A DNA stretch of 64,000 bases from Adiantum capillus-veneris (taxonomy: Eukaryota; Streptophyta; Polypodiopsida; Polypodiales; Pteridaceae). The notes beneath the pieces are model-generated. The model did not search any database, was not told the origin of the DNA, and saw only the letters and a program-made list of their open reading frames with translations. The position numbers were made by a program, and so were the translations under genes. The first letter of the stretch is position 1; each line of letters starts with the position of its first letter. Shown in pieces: positions 57,764 to 64,000 of the stretch. Where the stretch lies: the NCBI GenBank assembly GCA_014529385.2, contig CM043943.1, positions 97,368,355-97,432,354 on the forward strand. The letters are read 5' to 3'.

Positions 57764-58848
57764 TGATGGGAGAGAGAAGAAGAGGGGAGAATTCAACGTT
57801 GATTGATACGCCAAGTACAACACCTTCTTTGATTAGAGTTGATCCTCCAAGGATGGCGTACAAGAATGGCTAGTTTTCCTCTAGGAGAAAGTGTAGGCTT
57901 GGGCTTATGTTAATGGGGCTAAGTACAATTAGGCATTACTACTCACTCCCTCAAGAATTCCTCTCATCAATGGCTTGAATGCTTGAGTTCCTTCCAAGGA
58001 AGAAGAGGTCCCCTTTTATAGGTGAAGGGAACCCACAAGGGTTTACACAAGAAGAGAGGAGCCAGTGTGAACAGGAATTGGAAAAGTTGGAAATGAGCTG
58101 TCCCTGCATGATGTGGACAGACTGGGGTCCAGTATTTTGATCATATCTCCTCAACCGTAGCTCCAAATAAAAAAGTAAAAATATGGGCAAAAACGTCAGC
58201 TCATTAGCTACGATTTTCATTTTAAGATCATTCTCCAATTCGGATTGGAACCTTGTGTAAAAAATTCATCAAAATAGGGTCCATTTCTGGCAGCAAAAGT
58301 CTTCATGTGGTCCCCTTAGCCTAGACTTTCATTTGATTCCAAAGGACACCTCATGCCATATGAAATCATGACATTACTCCTTGACAAAGTTTTGTAATCA
58401 TGCTTGCAATAATGCATTAAAATAAGTGTATCTTTGAAATCATGCCACCTAGTGTCCCACTAGGATTTGATTCTCTCCTAGTAGCTATTTAAAAAGAAAT
58501 ATAAGAAAAGTATAAAAAATACATAGAATATATATATATTGGAGTTTACCCTAGATATAGGATCTAGCTAGGGTGTGAGATGATAATGAAATAGTAGAAA
58601 TAAAGAATCAATGCTTTTTTGCCCCAAGTTAAAGAGGCGGAGCTATTGACACTTTTCCCATAGTATTTTTTTGATGGTAAAGTAAGAATACATTACCCTT
58701 GAGATAAATAATAAGATGAGATAGAAAGCTTATTTTTATACTTACATATGCATATGTACATTATAGGAAATATAATTATGTATCTAAAAAAAATACAAGA
58801 TAGATTTTGTAGCATGCGTTCCCACTATGTACGTGTCACAGCACGACA
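57764..58848 (-). repeat. Minus-strand LTR, 1,085 bp, between Gypsy-C pol and the accessory frames
   Basis: On the minus strand it starts TGTCGTGC directly after the purine tract AGAGGGGGTGGA that follows the Gypsy-C pol stop, and ends CCCATCA before a primer-binding site. A TATAAAAG box lies at 58020-58013 about 830 bases in, giving a normal U3-R-U5 layout. The element to the right uses it as 3' LTR; sequences to the left have it in 5' LTR position. Confidence 0.65.
58013..58020 (-). promoter_or_regulatory. TATA box of the minus-strand LTR
   Basis: TATAAAAG within CCTATAAAAGGGG on the minus strand. Confidence 0.6.
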
Positions 58849-58860
58849 TCCACCCCCTCT
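58849..58860 (-). other. Gypsy-C polypurine tract
   Basis: AGAGGGGGTGGA on the minus strand, overlapping the end of the pol frame and abutting the LTR. Confidence 0.7.
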
Positions 58861-61800
58861 AAACCTGCACATCCTCCGGTATGTGCCACATTGTCTCTTT
58901 GTAAGATTGTACATCTTCCTTGTCTTCTTCTTCACTGGATGATTCCAGGGCTTCATGTTCACTTTGATCTTCACCTGTGTTTCTCTCTTCTTCCTCATCC
59001 ATATCTTCGAGATCATTGTCTCCTCTTCTCTTAAACATTTTAATCCTTTTTCCTGCAATGGGAATCTTTACTTCTGTACCATCTAGTTCAGACAAGCTGT
59101 AAGTAGCATTTTCATGCACATGCTTTACAACATACGGTCCAAACCATCTTTTTGAGAACTTACGCATGACTGTATGCTGGTTATCAAGGCTACTATCATA
59201 CACTAAAACCCAGTCACCTTTGTCAATTTCTTTGCTCCTGAGTCGATGTCGCTTATCAAAATAGTCCTTGTTTTTCAACCTTGCATTTTTGAGTCGTTCT
59301 TTTGCAGCTTCAATGTCTCCAGGTCTTCTCTCTAGCTGCCTTATACGCAGTGCAAGGAGATCTTCCCTACTAAGCCCCTCTTGCCAAGGTAGTACATTCC
59401 ATGTAGGAATTGTATCTTCAATCGGCATCACTGGCTTTTGACCATACATTAGCTCCGCAGGCATGTAGCCAGTTACTGAGCTATGTGTTGTACGATCAGC
59501 CCATAAAGCATATGGTAACAGTTTTGGCCACTCACCAATTCTTCCTTCGCAAGCCTTGGCCAAAGCTTTGATGATAGGAGGATGCCCTCTTTCACTCTTT
59601 CCATTGCCTTCAGGGTTGTAAGCTGTAGTAAGAGAAAGCTTGATCCCTAATCTAGAAAAGAACTCCCTTGCTTCTTCGGCATCCAGTTCACCTCGATCTG
59701 CAGTGATTTTTCCCACACAACCATAACGGCAAATCACCTCATCAAGAAGGAATTTGCACACAGCTTCTGTGGTCTTAGCTCTTAATGCTCTTCCTTCAAC
59801 CTGGTTAGTTAGGTCCTCTCGTGCAAGAACCAAGTATCTCATCTGCCAGAGTCCTAAAGGCATCGTGACTAGATCCACAACCCATTTATAGTGCATGGCT
59901 AGTGGATATGTAGGGTGCAATCCATCACGATGTCGAACATTTGAATACATTTGACAAGTTACACATGACTCTACAAACTGAGATACATCTTTATACATAC
60001 CCTTCCACCAGTATTTTTCTTTCAACTTGGAGAAGGTTGCCCACACACCCCTGTGTCCAGCCCATAGACTCTCATGAAACTCTTGCATGAGCTTTACTTG
60101 AGTCTCTTTTTTACATATAACCCGTTGTGGTGTAGCACCCTTTTGTTTAGGATGCTTCCACAAGTAACCATCCCTTAAAAAGTACCCATATGCTTTCCTG
60201 CGTATTCTCTTGAATTCTTGTTCAGACCAATCATCCTGTTTTGTTAGAGTACTCAAGTACCTTCCAATAGAAAGCCAATCACCTTCATAAAGATCTTTCA
60301 AGAACAATTCAAGTGAATTAGTCATGCAGACATTGTTACCTTTGACATGAGAGATAGAATAGAATTTTGTGCCTACATCATCTCCCTCATCAATCATTTG
60401 TGACTCATCTTCATACCTTGCCCTTGATAGCATATCTGCCACTGTATTGTCTTTACCTGCAATGTGCTTAAACTCGGGATTTAAGGACTTAATGTAGGCA
60501 ATCCACCGCAACATAGCAATGTCTGGTGTTGAGCAGCTTGTAATCATCCCAAGAAGTGGTAGACAATCTGTTTCTACAACCACACATGCACCAATTAGGT
60601 ACTCTTTCCCACTTTTCAAGGCTGTAACCATACCCCATAACTCTCTCTTTATCTGTGGATAGTTTCTTTGGCGAGCACTTAGTACCTTTGCTCCAAATCT
60701 TACCACATACCTGTGTCCTTCTTTGTCATCTTGCCCTATTGCCCATCCAATCCCTGTAGGACTGGTATCTACTGTCACAATCACTGGCCTTTGACACTCA
60801 TAGTCTACCTTTCTTAAAGTCGTTGCTGACTGGAGTAACTCCTTTAGCTTTTTCATGGATTTTACATGTGCTTCTGTCCATTTAAACTTTTGATTCTTTC
60901 TAAGCAGCTGATAAAGAGGATCAGCTACATGTGCATAATGTGGAATCCAAATAACATAGAAGACACATGCTCCCAGAAACCTTCTAACCTCAGTGATGCT
61001 AGTGCATGTTTCTTTCATTCTTTGGATGGCATCTACCTTTGATGGACAAGGTTTCCTACCATATGGCCCGCACATGTGCCCCACAATGAGCACTTCTTTG
61101 ACACCAAACATAGACTTTTTCCCTGACAATGTAAGATTCACTTCTTCCAACCTAGACAAAATTTTATCACAATCATTTATGTGATTTACCACAAACCTGC
61201 GACATCCCTTGAGATCCAAAGCTTCATCTTTGTCATTTTCTTCACATCCTTTGATAGGCAAATCATCAATGAAAGGCATTGTGATTTGAGGAATAAAGTC
61301 ACGTAAGACCTTATTCATCCCATTCATCATATGTGCAACCGAGTTGGTTGCTCCCTGTGGCAAGGTACACATCCTTACCAAACCCAAAGGTGTCCTCATG
61401 GTTGTCAAGTCTCTGCTTTCGATTGCAAGCTGAAATTGATCATACCCTGAGTAGAGATCCCCCATTGAGTAGATTGCCCTCCCTGCAAACGCCTCTGCAA
61501 ATTCATCCACAATTGGACATGTTCCTACATTTCTAATTGTAACCTTGTTCACTGGTTGCATATCTTGGATGAAGCGTAGAGAACCATTCTTCTTTGGAAC
61601 TGTGAACCACCTGTTTGAGTATGGAGCACAAGAAGGCTCCAAGATTCCCATTTTGATTTTCTCATTCAGTAGCTCTACTAACTTTGGCAAATGAGCCTTT
61701 GGAACCGGAATAGGCCGCAGATTCCAAGGCACATGAGGTATTGTGAAAATTACCATAGGAGCTACAATATAAGGATCAACACATCCTATCTCATGTGGCT

Positions 61801-62443
61801 CAAATGCAAAAGCCTTACCATGCTTTGAAAGCATTTCTTTGAAGCACTTTGTCTCCTCCTGTGTTAGAAACTCCTCGCAACCAATCTGCAACTCTTGAAA
61901 AGACTCCTTTGTGAAGGTATGCCCGATCTTTTTAGGATTCCGCAAACCTGGTTGTAAAGAAGCCTGTTCAATCTTTTCCCTGTTGTTGGGTGGTAAGGGT
62001 GAAGCTACTGGTTTCACCTTCTTTGCTACACTCTTGTATTTAGTTTCAACATGGACTTCTGGGCCTACTGTTTGGCTTTCTTTAAAGGCTTCTATTACTT
62101 GATACATTTCCATAGAGCAAACTTCCACAACTTCATTTTCAAGATGCAAACTAGACCTCATTATAGCATCAAGCTCACCCATAGTATCTACAAAAGAAAC
62201 TTGTTCACACAAACCCAAAACATTTTCAGTAGGCTCTAGCAACCCACTCTTTTTCATGCACATTTGTACATTATGCACATATTGCTTATCACATCTCTTC
62301 AAATCTTCAAGTTTTGTAAAACATACTGATCCATTCTTTGTTACCAAGGAGCTCTTTGAAAATGCTTCACCTATTTTTGGATCAGGCGAGACCCTTTTTC
62401 TTTCTGTACCACTGCAATCCCGCTTTACAATGGTACTTGGCCA
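58859..62443 (-). CDS. Gypsy-C Pol: RT, RNase H and integrase, probably made by -1 frameshifting
   Basis: The frame is open from a TAG near 62455; the first Met is at 62347, but entry by frameshift at 62443 is likely. Order: spacer with cysteines, RT with NGSLRFIQDMQPVN, GDLYSGYDQFQL and the active site MPFIDDLPIKG (about 61265), RNase H with catalytic Asp present (VTVDTSPTGIGWAIGQ), HHCC zinc domain (GHRG ... CVTCQ), and integrase with VVDLVTMP, ITADRGELD and GNGKSERGH. The C-terminal domain reads KRWFGPYVVK and AGKRIKMFKRR, then an acidic tail. No chromodomain and no second RNase H are seen, unlike Gypsy-A and Gypsy-B. All major catalytic residues appear intact. Confidence 0.9.
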   Translation of the reverse strand, partial: WPSTIVKRDCSGTERKRVSPDPKIGEAFSKSSLVTKNGSVCFTKLEDLKRCDKQYVHNVQMCMKKSGLLEPTENVLGLCEQVSFVDTMGELDAIMRSSLHLENEVVEVCSMEMYQVIEAFKESQTVGPEVHVETKYKSVAKKVKPVASPLPPNNREKIEQASLQPGLRNPKKIGHTFTKESFQELQIGCEEFLTQEETKCFKEMLSKHGKAFAFEPHEIGCVDPYIVAPMVIFTIPHVPWNLRPIPVPKAHLPKLVELLNEKIKMGILEPSCAPYSNRWFTVPKKNGSLRFIQDMQPVNKVTIRNVGTCPIVDEFAEAFAGRAIYSMGDLYSGYDQFQLAIESRDLTTMRTPLGLVRMCTLPQGATNSVAHMMNGMNKVLRDFIPQITMPFIDDLPIKGCEENDKDEALDLKGCRRFVVNHINDCDKILSRLEEVNLTLSGKKSMFGVKEVLIVGHMCGPYGRKPCPSKVDAIQRMKETCTSITEVRRFLGACVFYVIWIPHYAHVADPLYQLLRKNQKFKWTEAHVKSMKKLKELLQSATTLRKVDYECQRPVIVTVDTSPTGIGWAIGQDDKEGHRYVVRFGAKVLSARQRNYPQIKRELWGMVTALKSGKEYLIGACVVVETDCLPLLGMITSCSTPDIAMLRWIAYIKSLNPEFKHIAGKDNTVADMLSRARYEDESQMIDEGDDVGTKFYSISHVKGNNVCMTNSLELFLKDLYEGDWLSIGRYLSTLTKQDDWSEQEFKRIRRKAYGYFLRDGYLWKHPKQKGATPQRVICKKETQVKLMQEFHESLWAGHRGVWATFSKLKEKYWWKGMYKDVSQFVESCVTCQMYSNVRHRDGLHPTYPLAMHYKWVVDLVTMPLGLWQMRYLVLAREDLTNQVEGRALRAKTTEAVCKFLLDEVICRYGCVGKITADRGELDAEEAREFFSRLGIKLSLTTAYNPEGNGKSERGHPPIIKALAKACEGRIGEWPKLLPYALWADRTTHSSVTGYMPAELMYGQKPVMPIEDTIPTWNVLPWQEGLSREDLLALRIRQLERRPGDIEAAKERLKNARLKNKDYFDKRHRLRSKEIDKGDWVLVYDSSLDNQHTVMRKFSKRWFGPYVVKHVHENATYSLSELDGTEVKIPIAGKRIKMFKRRGDNDLEDMDEEEERNTGEDQSEHEALESSSEEEDKEDVQSYKETMWHIPEDVQV

Positions 62444-64000
62444 AAACCCATCATTTCTCTATGATCATGAAACTCTTTGCTCACCTTTGGTAGAGGGTGT
62501 TCTCTGAGGTTGTCACGATTTCTTTCATGGTTTACACAAACTGTGAGAAATTGGACAGCACGTTTACCATCTTTGCTACGTATCCTAGCATATGCTGAAC
62601 CATCGTCCATTACCTTTGTTTCCATTCGAACTCCCACAATGTAGGGCTGTCCAAGGATGAGATGATATGAAGATGTATCCTGTACAAAGAAGTTTTGGTC
62701 AATCTTTACATCACCTATTGTCACCTTCACACCTGGACATGCTGCATACAATTCACCGGATGAATTGTTTGCCACTTTTACCATCCAACCATGATCTGTG
62801 TCCATTGGCCATTTGCACTTGTTGTAGAGACTCTTTGACATTATGTTTATTTCTGAACCATGGTCAATCAAGGCAACAAATGGCTCTTCAAGATCACCTA
62901 CCTTGACCAAAGTTTCTGTAGTAGCCCTTGCCCAATGACTTCGTGAATAGTAACTCCTAGGAATATCTTCAACTTCTTCATCATCATTTGAGAAATGCAC
63001 TTGCTTCACTCTCCCACTAGATTGGTAGCATCCTACCACAGCTCCATCATTCTCCTTATTTTGCAGTTGCATCCCTTGTGTCTTTGAGGTTTCCCCTTCA
63101 ACTTGTGGACGAGAAACTTCAGCAAGGGTTTGCCTCTTTCTCTTGATGATGTCAATGATCTCCTCATGGAATTCACGCTTTGCAATGCCAAGAACTTCTC
63201 CCAAAGTAAACTCAATCTTGCTATTCAAGATCCTTTCCTCCAAGACTTTCTTTAAATCTGTAGCAACCTCAATATCAGATTGTAGTTTATAAGTTGGGCC
63301 TTTTGTCTTACCTTTCGTTGGCTCTTTCTTCTTTCCTGTTGTAGACTCCTCCATGAGTACTTCAGGTGGAGATGCTCCTTGTGTTGAGGGTGTTTGAGAA
63401 GGCATTGAGTCGCTTCTTCCCCCACTTCTAGAAGCTCTTTTTGATGGTCCTTCATCAGAATTCTCACGTCTGCGCTTCTCTTCTACAATTGCCTCATTTT
63501 GTTGGCATTTTGTAATGTAGGCATGCACTGACAATGAGTCCACTGGATCATTCCATCCCGTTTCTAGACGTATGCAATCACCTGCTTCATGTAGAATCTC
63601 TTTTGTAAGCTTTCCCTTTTTAGCTAATTGCATGACATTTGGCCAAATTTGACCATGATGGTCACTCACCTCTTCATCACAAAAATGTTCAATTTTTACT
63701 CCATAAGTAGCTGCCTCAACTGAAGAGGTGGCATGCTTGGTTGCCATATCTTCAACTAAGGTTTGCATTCCCCCCTTCCCAAAGTTAGTTCTCAAGGGTA
63801 GAACTGTCTCTCTTAAGTGGATTTTACCATCCTTAAAAAAGACAACATCTTTTGACAAAGCATCACTAAAATCATCACAATCCCTTCTTACATGGTTTGT
63901 ACTATCACACCAAATACATCTATTAACAAACCCTTCTTTGGGCTGTTGTCTTTGCCTAGGAAGTGGCCCTGATGGTTGGCCTTTTTCTTCAAGCTTTGCA
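62425..64000 (-). CDS. Gypsy-C Gag-protease (N-terminus beyond the window)
   Basis: Open from the window edge to TAA at 62427-62425. It begins with a basic segment, then a zinc knuckle CIWCDSTNHVRRDC (about 63860-63905), a conserved gag block (LPLRTNFGKGGMQTLVEDM), a Ser/Lys/Glu-rich linker, and an aspartic protease with DHGS in place of DSGA/DTGA (about 62860) and a HLILGQPYI flap-end motif. The protease thus lies in the gag frame and pol in the -1 frame. The Met at 63858 is internal to the domain and is not the start. Confidence 0.87.
   Translation of the reverse strand, partial: AKLEEKGQPSGPLPRQRQQPKEGFVNRCIWCDSTNHVRRDCDDFSDALSKDVVFFKDGKIHLRETVLPLRTNFGKGGMQTLVEDMATKHATSSVEAATYGVKIEHFCDEEVSDHHGQIWPNVMQLAKKGKLTKEILHEAGDCIRLETGWNDPVDSLSVHAYITKCQQNEAIVEEKRRRENSDEGPSKRASRSGGRSDSMPSQTPSTQGASPPEVLMEESTTGKKKEPTKGKTKGPTYKLQSDIEVATDLKKVLEERILNSKIEFTLGEVLGIAKREFHEEIIDIIKRKRQTLAEVSRPQVEGETSKTQGMQLQNKENDGAVVGCYQSSGRVKQVHFSNDDEEVEDIPRSYYSRSHWARATTETLVKVGDLEEPFVALIDHGSEINIMSKSLYNKCKWPMDTDHGWMVKVANNSSGELYAACPGVKVTIGDVKIDQNFFVQDTSSYHLILGQPYIVGVRMETKVMDDGSAYARIRSKDGKRAVQFLTVCVNHERNRDNLREHPLPKVSKEFHDHREMMGFGQVPL
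62443..62449 (-). promoter_or_regulatory. Candidate -1 ribosomal frameshift site between Gypsy-C gag-protease and Pol
   Basis: On the minus strand the gag frame reads ATG GGT TTT GGC, so the heptamer is G GGT TTT, an exact X XXY YYZ slippery site. It lies in the short overlap between the last stop of the pol frame (about 62455) and the gag stop (62427). A -1 slip here enters the 1,162-plus codon pol frame. I could not fold the downstream RNA. Confidence 0.6.

Larger units (their letters stand above)
57764..64000 (-). mobile_element. Gypsy-C: fungal-like Gypsy element, 3' part
   Basis: LTR, purine tract, pol and gag-protease on the minus strand; the 5' end is beyond the window. Both coding frames are open to their natural ends, so the element may be young. 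The protein text (see pol) is closer in style to Gypsy elements described from basidiomycete fungi than to usual plant lineages; this affinity is my recollection of family style and needs a search. Confidence 0.8.

Noticed and set aside
33104-58848. Lone LTR at 33.1-34.1 kb and the LTR at 57.8-58.8 kb as partners of one element
   Set aside because: Their ends (TGTTGACC versus TGTCGTGC) and TATA surroundings do not match.

Overview
The window looks like nuclear DNA of a land plant. It holds a plant-type leucine-rich-repeat receptor kinase exon with a GT splice donor, plant-style Copia and Gypsy LTR retrotransposons, a tRNA-derived SINE, MITEs, and many (GA)n, (CT)n, (CA)n and (TA)n microsatellites. 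The species cannot be named. The FLS2-like kinase and a Gypsy element resembling fungal elements make a seed-free plant plausible, but that is inference. Only one ordinary host gene is recognisable; almost everything else is transposon-derived.

Layout. 1-5.1 kb: minus-strand first exon of an LRR receptor kinase (31 LRRs, membrane span, start of the kinase domain). One MITE lies in its intron and a hAT-like MITE lies upstream of its TATA box. 5.1-13.3 kb: gene-poor DNA with microsatellites, a diverged duplicated segment, a MITE and a SINE with an 11-bp target-site duplication. 13.3-19.1 kb: a complete but defective Copia element with 192-bp LTRs and a 5-bp target-site duplication. 19.1-27.6 kb: a decayed minus-strand Gypsy element (Gypsy-A) with LTRs of about 2 kb. 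27.6-34.1 kb: retroelement remnants, a LINE fragment with a nested MITE, minisatellites, and a lone minus-strand LTR. 35.8-37.0 kb: a minus-strand ORF full of W-[IV]-P-K repeats.

37.0-54.5 kb: a very young tandem array (Gypsy-B) read as truncated internal region, LTR, complete internal region, LTR. 54.5-64 kb: minus-strand elements. A decayed gag abuts the array, followed by two small accessory ORFs, a 1,085-bp LTR, and then a large intact pol and gag-protease of a fungal-like Gypsy (Gypsy-C) that runs off the window.

The most interesting system is in Gypsy-B between the primer-binding site and gag (44.85-46.5 kb). Four accessory reading frames form two paralogous pairs: two of about 70 aa (a1, a2) and two of about 155 aa (b1, b2). 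b2 contains no methionine at all. Both b frames begin directly after splice-acceptor-like sites whose phase matches a GTAAGT donor that follows a short ATG exon inside the LTR, so the element appears to make accessory proteins by alternative splicing. The a1/a2 pair is also conserved, without gaps, on the opposite strand at 57.0-57.5 kb. I could not name the function of either family.
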